NCBI GenBank assembly: GCA_963971425.1
Contig: OZ020514.1
Coordinates: 15,009,218 to 15,073,217 of the forward strand
Direction: 5' to 3'
Origin: Bryoerythrophyllum caledonicum
Lineage: Eukaryota; Streptophyta; Bryopsida; Pottiales; Pottiaceae
Length of the DNA: 64,000 bases
Part shown: positions 34,559 through 46,000 of the stretch, piece by piece
How positions within the stretch are numbered: the first letter of the stretch is position 1
Layout of the letters: each line of letters starts with the position of its first letter
Translations under genes and position numbers: made by a program
Notes under the pieces: generated by a model
Database searches by the model: none
The model's input: only the letters and a program-made list of their open reading frames with translations
What the model was told of the DNA's origin: nothing

Positions 34559-35469
34559 ATCTTGGTTGGAAATTCTCTGGCACAATTTTTAAGGGAACCC
34601 TTCCCACTGCCTTGTTTCAAGTGGACCATGGCTATGCCATCTAAGAAGTGTTGATGCTTTGGTACAAATCATGCCAAGAGCATTTCTTTCACTTCTTTCC
34701 ATGACCTTTCCATCCAATCCAATGTCTTGTTTTTCTCTACCAAATACCACTCTAGGGCAGTACTTTCAAGCAAAGTGGGCAGGGTTTTGACCCTTCTTGC
34801 CCTTTTGATGTTTGTGGCATCAAACCACACCTCCACCTTCTCAAAGAACTTTCTTATGGGCCTCTTCACTTCCACGTCGCTCCACTTCTTTGAAGCAGGC
34901 ACTTTTAGAAGTGTGCCTTTTTCCACCTCTTTCGCCCCACCCCAAGTTTCTCTTTCCTTTGCCACTTCCTCTCTCACCATCTTCGTGATGTCAGAAAGTG
35001 ACAAGGTCATTTGGATGTCTTCCACTGTCCTTGCAGTGGGAGCTACTTGAGTTGGCACCACCCTTAGTATGCTATCCCCTTCAGCTCCTTGTGAGGGAGT
35101 TAAATCCCCCCTTGGATTTCTTCTCTCACTCCCCTTTGTGTCCTCCGAGGTACTTGACTCACTTGGTGAGAAGGAGAAGCTTCCTTTGGATGGTTCTCCC
35201 TTGGAGAGTCCACCCTTAGCATTCCCACTTGGAGTGAGGATGGGAGTCTCCATGACTCCTTCCCCTTAGGCACCTCCTTCCACCACTTGATCATTGGCTC
35301 CCACAGTTCGAGAGCTAGTGGCTTTCTTGGAAAGGACCCTCTTTCTAGTGGGCTTTTTGGGCAAAAGGCCTTGGGTACTTCCAAAGTCCTCTTGCTTTAG
35401 GATTTCTTCAACATCCACGCCCTCTCTACTAGGTGGCGCCTCCACCACCGCATTCTTTCCCCTGGTCAT
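34559..35469 (-). pseudogene. Chromovirus gag, N-terminal part
   Basis: The frame from 35,469 enters the capsid region by way of a frame change near 35,260. The 35,253-34,669 part contains KFFEKVEVWFDATNIKRARR, LPTLLESTALEWYLVEKNKT and WMERSWKEVKEMLLA, the capsid pattern of Ty3-type gag. A stop at 34,669 is followed in frame by VHLKQGSGKGSLKN, reaching the nested insertion at 34,553. Gag forms the virus-like particle. Broken by stops and the insertion. Confidence 0.8.
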
Positions 35470-35536
35470 GGCTCAAGTCCTCATCTTGGCCCTCACCACC
35501 ACCACTAGGTCTTGGTCCAGCCACGCCTTGCTAACT

Positions 35537-35555
35537 GGTCCCGCTCTGATACTAA
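35537..35555 (-). other. Chromovirus primer-binding site
   Basis: The minus strand next to the LTR edge reads TTAGTATCAGAGC, one mismatch from TGGTATCAGAGC, the site complementary to the 3' end of initiator tRNA-Met used by many plant retroelements. Confidence 0.8.
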
Positions 35556-35923
35556 TGTGAAGTCCCTAAACTCCCCCTTAGTCTAGATCCTTTCTTTTAC
35601 CTGCACCCAAACACCCCTTTGTGATAGTGGTGAAGTTATTTAACTTCACTTAGTGCTCCAACCCCAAAGTCCCTCTAATGGCCTATGGCTCAAGGGTCCC
35701 AAATGTCCCCACTTGGCACCCCGGAGCCATTTCAACTTTTAGGTAAGGAGGGACCTTCTCCCTTTTTTTCCTTAACACCAAATCTCTCTCAAGCCCTTGT
35801 TTGAGGGTTGGGGTCCCTTAAGCACCACGTGCCACTATGGTGCCCATAGTGCATTTGCACCACAACAAGGCCAAGGGAGTTTTCATGGTGTCTTTGCACC
35901 ACAAGGCCTCTCCATGGTACTCC
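35556..35923 (-). repeat. Chromovirus 5' LTR, first part
   Basis: Aligns with 27,373-27,740. Interrupted after GGTACTCC by the nested element; the LTR resumes at 39,696. Confidence 0.9.
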
Positions 35924-36348
35924 TGTGGGAAGATGTTCCCACTCAATTTCGGACACTAGCACTAAATCCGGAAAGAAATGGAAGAAAATTAAAAAAATTA
36001 GGCCGTAAGCGTTAAAGAGGTCCTAGGTAGAAATAAGGTCTCACTGCAAAACCGGCATCCTTAAACATGACCGTTTCTGTACTTTTCCGGAAGTCCGGAA
36101 GCCAAAGTATAGTGGAGTCTGGAATCGGTCGTAAAGATCCGGACGATATCCAGATCCGGAACCGTCATCATGACCCCAACGGGCATCCGTACATCGTACA
36201 AGATATAATAAGCGTCTGCTTGAAGAGGGCGCCATCATTTCTCGTTTGTCGTTTCTATGCTCTCTGTTCTTTTGCTTCTCTCTGCCTTTCATCTTCTAGG
36301 TCTCTAGTGCTGAAGTAGTTTCTAGAAACGAAGGTCTTTGTCAGGTCA

Positions 36349-37990
36349 ATGCATGCAGGTGCTTCTGGAAAGATTGCAAGGCGCAAGCATACCGAGAGGC
36401 ACGGCTGGATGGCAGGGAAGAATGGCAAGACTCCAGCCGCCGGAATCCCACTGCTCCAAAAGGTGGCGCCGGAACTGCCAACTTTGAAGGAGGAGCTTAG
36501 GGTTTTGGAGAGTAAGTTGGAACTCATGGGCTGCAACGGCCTTCTGGGAGCACCATGGGCCTTCCAAAGTGAAGCGATGGTGACGGAGCTCGTGGAAAAG
36601 CCGCCGAACGAGTACGATGGACGCACCGGGCTCACCCGGAAGAGTGGACTGCCGCGATTTGGAGGGACACCATTGGCTTTTGGCAGGACGTAGTGAAGGT
36701 GGCGGAGCGCAACGACAACTTGCTCAAAGGAGAGTTCCTACAGAAAGCCAACCCAAAGGATGGATACGTCTTCGGCGATCTCAAGGATCCGGACGCTAGG
36801 TTAGTCATCGCTTTCCTAAACCCTATCTTCTATCCGGAAAAGCCGAAGAGGGTAGTGGCAAAGCTAGCTAGTCTACTCCTGAAGGCAATGAAAGGGAAGC
36901 ATACAATAGAGTAGGCGGCCTTAATGGGAGACCAGGTCGACCGGATGGTCTAGAACCGTTCAAAGGTGAGGAGGACATCAACGTCTCTTTCCACATACGT
37001 GGCGCATCTGTAAGTGAAGAAGAAGCTGTTGCGTCCGGAGGAACATGACGAGTTTGGCAAGCTTCTCAACATCCAATCTAACGGCAGATAGGAGACGGAG
37101 GAATAGAAGGAGGACTCGAAAGACACGGAGTCTCAAACATTGTCCCCGCTCATCACCAAGAGATCCCGGAAGCGGAGTAGGTCAATCCAGAAGACTCCGG
37201 AACTTGCAGTCCGAGCCAACCTCCATTGGAGAGGAAGACATAGACCCAGACCAAGTTACCACCCTCTTGAGCACCACCGGCTGAACCCTACAACATCGGA
37301 GTAGAGCCAGAACCGACTTTTTTCTCGGCCATGACCGGCCGCATCCCGGAGGACATTGCGGAACTCCGCCAGCATGTGGTCTGGCGGGCAAGGATCTTGG
37401 AAGGAGAGATCACAGAGCGAACGGTTGTGATAATGGCCATCTTGGAGGAGGTGGAGATGAACAACTCCGTGGATCTCCTCCCACGACTTAAAGAGCTCAT
37501 GACCGAAGAAGGCTTGCTCCGGCAGTAGGAGCAGTAACAAACCATCCTCACCTAGACCAATGTTCCACTTTCGAAGCAGGTGGAGCACGCGGAAGCAGCT
37601 TAGAAGGGGGCCCAGGAAGCGAGAGCCATGGTGGAAGCAAAGGTCAAGGCCTCCGCCCAGGCCTTGACAGAGGTTCGCGCCGCCCTTGACATTCAGGTGG
37701 ACATCGTCAACCGGGCTCTCCTCTACACTGAGAGTCCGGAGAAGGACGAAAAGCTCAACAAGGGGCAAATCATCCGGTTTCTCCTAGACCACGACCAAAA
37801 AATGGAGGAGACTTAGAGTAAGATGCAGGAGTTGGTGAACAAGTTGGCAAATCATCTGGTTTCTCCAAAGGCAGTTGAGACCGAAGTTCCAGAGGAAGAA
37901 CTTGCGACACACGCAACGGCCGAGCCATCCGAAACTCTACCCGGACCTACACCCGGAACCCCCTTAGATACCGGCCGGAGGGTTCAATGA
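36349..37990 (+). pseudogene. Gag-like open frame of nested element (broken)
   Basis: Starts near ATG 36,349. After a frame change near 36,690 it reads AERNDNLLKGEFLQKANPKD and LVIAFLNPIFYPEKPKRVVA, then stops where Trp fits (HTIE*AALMGDQ at about 36,912, DRMV*NRS at about 36,951). From 37,331 to 37,988 one frame with several stops gives a charged helical region (ELRQHVVWRARILEGEITER, then QALTEVRAALDIQVDIVNRA). No pol motif is present. Possibly a gag-type protein of a non-autonomous retroelement; family not recognised. Confidence 0.5.
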
Positions 37991-39695
37991 TCTCATTGGG
38001 ACTCCGGATTTAGCTTCTCCTATGAGCTGGAGCAAGGTGCCCTTTCCAAGCACAGAGACCCTCTAGAAGTGGCAGATAGCCGTGCCGGAAGGACTCTCGT
38101 AGGAACCCCCTCTTCCCTTCTGGATTCCGTCGGAGTCTCCCTCTCTAGTTCAACCGCGAGCGACTCCTCCACCTCGCAACAGAGCAATGACTGACATGGA
38201 TGTCAGTTGAAGTGGAAGATTCTGAGACCTTCCCGACCTTCTAGTCCGGTCACCCTCACCACAGACCGGCGTACCAATAGGGTGAGATCCGGAACCTCCT
38301 TCCGGTCGGAAGGACAAAGAGCCCGAGTCTACTCCGGAGCAGCCAAAGACTAGTACATCCGCAAAAGAAGTAATCCCTAAGCGTAGGAGTTTTAGGAAGA
38401 AAAACCAAATTACTCCCTAATTAGGATCTTTAGTCAGCTAGGTTAAGGAGCGGCTAACAATGGGGCTCAAGATTGCACCCGGCTACCAAACCCTAGGCTA
38501 CAAATACTCTAAACTGGTTTACTAGTTAGGAGCGGAAAACCGGATATCAGATTAATAAATTTCGGATCTGAGATTTGAAATCCGGATTTTCAGAGATAAG
38601 ATCTTTTTACTTTTAGAACAAGATTTCCCAGATTTTGAGCGGATAAGGTAGACTTTAGATTCAAGAGCTTAGTTAGTACTTAATAGATGAGTTTTAGTCA
38701 ACTCATCATCTTGTTCTTCTCTCATGAAGAGTATTTTCTATTTATCACGTTTTCTCTTTCTGAATTTGTGGTGATTAAGGTTTCTTTTCTGTGAGGAAGC
38801 AGATCCATTGTGGTTGGGATATCGTGATTTAAGTTCTTATGTATTGAGTGTTGCAAGGGTTGTACTTAGAAAGTTCAGTTGGGATTTGCATTGGGAGATC
38901 GCCCGGAAGAGCTGGAGGAGAGATTAAGTTGAGACCTGACATTCTGCAAGAACCGGAAGTAGTCAGGAGGGAGGAAGGGACGTACTGTAGGGGTAGGTCT
39001 GGTACTCCCTAGGGCACATAAAACCCATGTGAACCCGGACTTTGTTTGAGGCCGGAATTTCCCCTTTGGATAGGGAAAAAGCCTGATGTGTATGTCTAGA
39101 AGGTAGTTTATTTACCAACTGTAACACTCATTCAGTAGAACTAACTGGAATGTCGTTGTAGTCCGGATCGACCCTTGTATGACCGCATCCGGATGGCCAT
39201 CCGGATGATGTGAGAGTGTGGGTCAGACCGCAACAAGCGTCCACCGATTAGCGGAGTAGAAGAGAGTGGGTGTCGAGCCACTATAAGTTTCGGGGCAGTG
39301 GGTGTCTAGCCACTTAAAGTCACAAGACAATAGGAAATCCGGCCACAAGTTATACAAAAGAGGATCAGTGGCCTTCCGGTCGCTCGTTTAAACCATCCGG
39401 ACGACTCTCTGAGGAGGAACAGAGATAAATCAAACCATCTTCCGGCGGTCCAGAAATTAGTTCCGGAAGCTGTTTGTAACAACTCCGGAATCCAAAACAA
39501 TCCGGATAGTAGATCAAAGGGATGAATAGGAAAGCTAACCAATGGAGTAGTGTTCGGTAGTTAGTAAGTTTTTACCTAGCAACTAGGAAAGAAACAATAG
39601 GTCTCTGTGGGAACGAACTTAGAGCGGGTACTTGGAATACATTTGGCTACAACTAAGTGCTATCTTGAGGACTACTTACTCTACGACTTGCAACA
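37991..39695. other. 3' non-coding part of nested element
   Basis: No coding signal. Has many TCCGGA and ATCCGG words, and ends with a CTGTGGGAACGAAC..GGTACTTGG pattern of the kind often seen near LTR ends. Confidence 0.4.
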
Positions 39696-39987
39696 ACTCC
39701 TCTTGAGGAGCACCAACTTTACTTAGGCGTCACCACTCCAGGGTGCCGCTCCCTCCAAGGCCCCGCGACTCCAGGGTGCCACCACTCTAAGATGCCACCC
39801 TCCTAAGGCACCAAGGCAACAAAGCACCACCACTCGAGGGTGGTACCTCCCCTTGGTAGCACCACTCTAGGGCGCAACCACTCCAGGGTGACACCATTCC
39901 AGGGTCTCACAGCGCTACACCTCCACCACAAAGGTGGAGGCGTCCCCTTCCATGGTCACCCCTTTCCCAACACTGAGGGAGGTGACA
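39696..39987 (-). repeat. Chromovirus 5' LTR, second part
   Basis: Resumes with ACTCCTCTTGAGGAGCACC and ends GGTGACA, followed by GATA. Aligns with 27,738-28,039. Confidence 0.9.
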
Positions 39988-40556
39988 GATATGCTCAAAC
40001 TCTACGGGTAGTCTTCTTTGATCAGGTCTAATGCTTGACGTTTTCCTTCCTCCATCGCCCGGCTATATAGGCCAAGGTGTAGATGGAGACCAGCTTTGGA
40101 GTCCGACCAGCGAAGTTGTTTTGTGCGAATTTTTGTTTTTTTGCTATACGTACGATACCCTTGCAAATTGATACACAGGGATTGTAAAAAATCAAATATC
40201 AATATCGCCTCATACCCACAGGTACAGATAGGTCCTGAGCCTCAACCAACGCAAAAAGACCTGTGATGAGCCGAGGTGGGACCCGTGATGCGATTGAAGT
40301 GTACTGACTGTAGCTAGATCTGATTGAGAGGACTCTTGAGGGAGACAGAGTGGCGCGGAGTGGAGCACCTACGGTGCCACAACTTGTCCACTTCCAAATT
40401 GGAAAATTATAGGGTTGTCGCAGAAGTTGCCCCCCCAAATTCACTCTCGCAGCTGTTTTTGCGCCATGTTCCTTTTGTTCCTCGCTTTCCTTCGCAACTT
40501 CGCTGCTTCTAAGTGCTCGCGAGTCACACCAATGTGCTCCAGGGCCTAGCCGCTCA

Positions 40557-40576
40557 GGGTGAAAGCAAGCTACACC
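40557..40576 (+). repeat. Left TIR of giant transposon
   Basis: GGGTGAAAGCAAGCTACACC, identical in inverted orientation to 57,369-57,388. Preceded by CTCA. Confidence 0.85.
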
Positions 40577-42960
40577 GGTATAAAAAACATGTCACAAACT
40601 GATTTCGAAGGACTCACGAACATTCTTTGGTACACCAAGAGCAATGTACATTTCATTTCGGTTTTTTTTCTCGGAATGTTGATCCCTACTTGCTTTCTAT
40701 TACATGAATGCTAAAAACGTCCAAGGGTGCTAGATTGTTTTATCAATGGAGGTATATTTGTAGTCCGGTTTATACTTGTCAAAAACGGCGTTTTTTGTAC
40801 AAATATACCGCTTTGTAAATGAATATCGGCACATATGATCGTGAAACTTTTGGTGCACATTGAAAGGGTGCTGTGGATGGCCTATATCATAAAAAAATTC
40901 AAATCCGGTATTCCAACTCACTTCTAACGATTGAAAACAGACCGTCTTTATAGGTTTAGAAAACACCATGATTTTGGTCGTTTCTTCATTGGAGTTTTTG
41001 GAATACTTGTGTGCCATACAAAACTCTATGTAGGCTTATGGTCTTTTAAGCTAATCTAGAATTTTTATTGCAATGTCTTCAAAAATAAAGTTTTAGGAGC
41101 CCTGGCCGAATTATATACCTAATGGACGATCTAGTATGTTATGTGACCAGATGAGTATGTGAATATGGTTTCTGGTATATCCCTGTCAAGCCGCTAGAAC
41201 ACTCCACGTGTATGTGATTCGGCTCATAGAGATTCTGATAGTGCCAGTCACTAAATCAGCAGTTTGCCTACTAGTTTAACTAGCCGTAATCCTCTTAATT
41301 CTGCATGCCACAGGTTCAACGCTGCGACTGTGGGCAACCACAAAGTTGAGCCGCCAAAGCACCATCCAGATGAATGTTCCAAAATTCATGGAGAATTGAG
41401 GGTCATTGCGTCGCGATGCACATTTTGTAGTGCATTTTTTTTGTGCGAATGCTTCATGTGGGCTGAACACTGTGGGTTTTGAAGCCACGAATCTAGAGAA
41501 CAACGATGCCTCCAGGTGAGTAGGAACGCACATAGGGCGGAATATGAACCTAAGGCATACCTGAAATTGTACTACTCAAGAGCACAACAATCACTTTTTT
41601 CTTCATGACTGTTGTGGTTGTTGCGTTTTAGGCAAAATGAGTGTGGGAAGAATGTGCGCTAGAGGGACGGTTTGTAGGCAACGGCTGTTTGAAGAAATTG
41701 GCGTCCTGGCCCAGAACATGCTTCTGACCTGGGCTATCTCAGCCACTGACTTGTCCACGGCCACTACCACAACCTCCATTACCAGGTGCATATACTATGT
41801 GAAGTCACTCGGGTCCACTTAGGAAAACTGGACCTAACTTCAGCAAAGTGGTAACCAAGCACCATAATTACATTGTGACGTTGTTTTCAGTGCCAAGGTG
41901 CTTGGGAGGTAGCAGGAAAGAGGTGCGTGGGAGGTAGCGTACGCAGCGACAGAGATATTTTGACGCCGATAGGGATCAGAGTGGACAACGTGCATTACCT
42001 GAACAATGGACTCATGTGGAAGGTGCGTGCTTGGAACTTGATGGTGTTTGGTGCTTCGATTGCAGTTCATGACGTTTCCTGGGGGAATTTTCACAGTATG
42101 GCTTTCACTTGAGATGTGAATATCTGATATGATGTCTCGTGTGGACAGGCACGGCTTCTTGATTGAAGACCTGGTATAATTTGTTATAAGGCGGTTTTGC
42201 ACAGTCTTCCCACCTTATTTTCTGTGGCTGGAATTGAATTGACTGTGTATTTATTTCTAATGGTTGCTAATCTGAGGGTTGGCGTTTCACTTCAGGAGGT
42301 TATGAAGGTACCTTCATTATGATGTTCTACAGGTGAAAGCCTGAGTTGGAGCTTCAGTAGAGAATGCGACCTCCGAGGGTTAATGGATATAGATATGTTC
42401 AATTTACGTAGACTGTAATGAGAAGGCAAGTTTTGTATTGCGCTTTTATTACCATTTGTTACTCATTGAGGTAGGGCAGGATTTGTCAGGTTAAAGAAGT
42501 TTGTGAGTGTGTTTGGATCGCCTTGTATGGATAGAATTTAGATTTCTTTCGGTTTTGATAAAAAACCATCGTATACTCTAATATTTCCGAAACTCAATTT
42601 GAAACAGTACGAGAATTTTAACGGTCTAAAACACGGTTCTTACTACGATGTATTATATAAAATCACATTGTACCGTGTTTTCAAAATACACGATGTACGG
42701 TTTTTTTTACTTTGTATTTCGATAATCACGTGGTAGTAGATAAAATCAAAGTATATAATCATTAAAATCTGTCATCAATTGTCGTTGACAATGTATAAAT
42801 GTTCGTCTTGTGTTAATTTGGAATTGATCAATACCATCCTCTTTGATTCTCACATGACGAATAACCTTTTCTCAGAAGAATTGGAAATCTGCCAAGGACA
42901 CAATGGTCTCTGAACGATTCTCATAGCATTGGATTTATTAGTCTCAAAGGTTTTGTGGTC
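40577..42960. other. Left non-coding part of giant transposon
   Basis: No recognisable domain. Plus-strand open pieces at about 41,632-41,784 (bounded by TTTTAG and CAG-GTGCAT) and 41,927-42,112 could be leader exons of the transposase gene, but nothing decides this. Confidence 0.35.
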
Positions 42961-43010
42961 TCTATTTTTAACATGCAGCATTATTGTTATTCTACATTTA
43001 TATTATGTAG

Positions 43011-46000
43011 ACAATAGATGATTATGAACTAGCACTAGGAGAATCGTATTCTAACGAAGAGGACTTTGGGATTGACCTGAGACCTACTTCCATTGAACCT
43101 TGTCCATCTGCACCATTTCAAACAGCAGGTATCCATATTATGATGTAATTCTAGGCATCTCTTTTTCAAAAAATTGTTATGTATTCTCGAAGATGACATT
43201 AAACATACTGTGAGTTTTCAGAGAGTGAGTTTTTACTATCGCAATTCCATTCCAAGGATTCAGAGGGCACCTCGAATGCTAAGGGTACTTCTTTAGATCC
43301 GTGCGGAAGTACACCGTTATAGAGAACAGGTATTAAAATTCTCATGAAACTATTGTAAAGTAGTTGGAGAACCTTTGTGGAATTGAGACGTTATCAATAA
43401 ATTTGTCAACATTCTTTCAGTTCCAGAGGATCCATCGTCGACGTGGGAGGAGTCATCTTCGGATTTAGAGGGCATCTTCAAGGTTGAAGAGGATACGTTC
43501 GTGCCAAGTGTTGAGGTTAGTTCTGGTGAGGTCGTACTATACAACCATTTCGGGATTATTGAGCATGTTGTGATCAGACGTTGCTAAAATTCAATCGTTT
43601 TCCCACTTATGGTGTCCAGCAAAAATGTGCCATGTATGTCGTTCGTTACTCATTCCTGGGGGATTGTTGGTACGGTTTCTCAATTGTACGCCTATTTTGC
43701 TTGGCCTTGAAGAAAAGGCTACTTTGAAATTAAGTGAAATGGTTGGTCTTCTTCTAGAGGTTCCTAAGTGATGAGAAATGGTCTCTTACAGAGCTCGGAC
43801 TATATACTCAAGCAATTGTTTAGTACTCCGACTACTTCATTAAGATGTGGCATACCAGAAGAGACCGAGGGGCAAAAAATAGAGTGCTTCTCACACTACC
43901 AGAGTTTGTCGCTACGATAATCAATGCATTCAACTCGGATTCCAAACCCGGGGTTTAAGGTTTCAGGAGTGCGGCTGAGTTGGCTACGAGTTTAAAGAAA
44001 AGCACACGCACTGTAAGTTTCTTTTTGGAATTTTTTGGAGGTTCTTGCTAAAATAAATCAATTCATTTCTTGAGTATGGTGTGCTAAGGGTACTAGTAGT
44101 GAAGCCTCTAATTTTAGGACATGCTATACTTTATATTTCTGACTCTCATCAAAGTGTGGCAACATGGTTACCACTAGGGCCCGTGGGAGTAGGAGGGATG
44201 GGACAAGGCATGTTGCCGGAGAAAGGTCACCCATGACCACTAATGACATCACCCTTCGAAGGGAAAGGGCTGCAGTACGTCAAAGACTGCATCGGGCAAG
44301 AAAAAATATAGCTTAAGAGACGTCGCTGCAGCGTTTGTTGGCCACAGAGGATCCCAGTTTGGAACCAGTACGACGTAGGGACATCTTCAGAGTGTCTTTG
44401 AAAATTTCGGAACTCACTATAAGAGAGCTAGAGGCGGTTTGATGAAAGTGCATCCTTTCGGGAGGCCGTGTTAGAAAATGTTCTAACTGACAGGTTGATT
44501 GTTCCACATCTGCCGAAGCAATATCGGGACGTGAAAGCTAGCCATGCTTCTGTACAGTCTTACAAAAATGAATTACAGCTACTAAAACTTCCCCACTCAA
44601 AAGAAAAACTAGTGAGGAAGACCGCACTTTTGGAGGCAGCGGTCAATACTGAAGCGATAGGACTGCGAGCCTTATCGAGGGTTCTTGGCACTCATCCTAA
44701 GAACATTGCCGCAGCAAAACAACGACGTCTAAGCCTGGAATCTACTGGTTCCTCTATTTTCAGCTTGGCTGAGCGTAGAAAGAGGTTGGGCTTGCCCAAC
44801 AGTACAAGAGAGCTTGTCATTTTTTGGTGGTCTTCAAAGACGCGGGTGAGTCCAAACAAGAAGGATGTCCGAAGAAAGCGGTTGGGACCCAAGGTTTACG
44901 AAGAACATGCCACACACTTACTCCTTGAGAGTCAGGTAAACATTCGCATTACTCCATTGTGTTTCCATATGTTCTGAGAGGATCATGAGTACCGTGATTG
45001 TCATTATATACTCGTACTTAGTATGTTAATATGACATGGTAGTCCATGAGATGCTGATGCCTAATGTTTTATTAGCAAAGTTGTATGGTGCTAGCGTCCC
45101 CTGTGTAGTCTCCTAACATACGTATCAGGGTAATGTGTAGAAGACAAGTTTAGTGCATGTACCTTGTCATCCATGCACACCCAAATTTAACCAAAATGAA
45201 AGGCACTCTAGTGTATCAACGTACTTTGTTTAGCTCTTTGACATGCTTTTCAAGTCCTAGAATATACACCTGCACTGTGTTTTTTTTTGTCTCTAGTGTA
45301 TCATCATGTGGACAGTTTGTCGTTACCATTCAGATGTATCTGTATATACTTGGAGATGGCCTCGATATACTACTCAGGTTCAGTTAAAACCACTTCTATA
45401 GGATCTGACCGCATTGGAGACACTAAAAGGAATGTACGTTAGTGATCATGACATGTAGTGTGCTATATTGCTAAACAATGAAGGGTATTATATAGTTCTC
45501 ACATGCGTTCAAAAATACCTTGGTCTTGTCTATGGAGATATTGATATACCATTTTGGTATCTCTGGCAGGCGTCGTTGTATGAGCGATATACTCAAGCAC
45601 ATCGGGAGGCCTCTTTGAGTATGCGCGCATTTGAAACACTACGACCATATTTCGTAAAGAAATGTAAGGAGAGGAATGTTTGTTGTTGTAGGTACCATGT
45701 GGAACTTGATTTGTTGCGTCAAGGTCTACAGTTCCTTAGAGACACAACCAAAAATTTCCACACGAGTATTTCATGCCATTGTAGATGTGTTGTTTGTAGT
45801 CCAGAGCTTGATATCTCATGTGCAGCACATTTGACAAGCGTAGACGGAGTTACTAAGATGTGGGAGTCAGTTGTTTGTCCTAAGGAAGAGGAGGAGGAAT
45901 TCCACCGTCTGGAGTGTTTGATGGGTGATTGTCCAAGTTGTGGGGGTCATACCTTGCCCATTTGCCCCCTCGAGAATGCGAGATCAGGGATTCGATTCAA

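Larger units (their letters stand above)
35924..39695 (+). mobile_element. Nested retroelement-like insertion (3,772 bp), CCGG-rich
   Basis: Begins TGTGGGAAGATG and ends GACTTGCAACA, with the 5-bp duplication ACTCC on both sides (35,919-35,923 and 39,696-39,700). Removing it restores the LTR sequence seen at 27,731. TG..CA ends and the 5-bp duplication fit an LTR retroelement, but I could not find a matching pair of LTRs inside, and only gag-like reading is seen. It may be a non-autonomous or internally rearranged element. CCGG is very frequent throughout. Confidence 0.8.
27373..39987 (-). mobile_element. Ty3-type chromovirus with two nested insertions
   Basis: Two related LTRs (27,373-28,039 and 35,556-39,987, the second split by an insertion) bound a minus-strand gag-pol. 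GATA flanks both ends (27,369-27,372 and 39,988-39,991). A primer site resembling the initiator tRNA-Met type lies beside the 35,556 LTR and a purine tract beside the 28,039 LTR, as expected for minus orientation. The pol order is protease, reverse transcriptase, RNase H, integrase, chromodomain. Multiple stops, a deletion in the reverse transcriptase and loss of the integrase Glu make it inactive. Nested elements sit at 32,577-34,553 (in gag) and 35,924-39,695 (in the LTR). Confidence 0.9.

Noticed and set aside
35924-39695. Matching LTR pair inside the nested insertion
   Set aside because: TGTGGGAACGAAC near 39,605 resembles the left end only over eight bases and then diverges, so it is not an LTR start.
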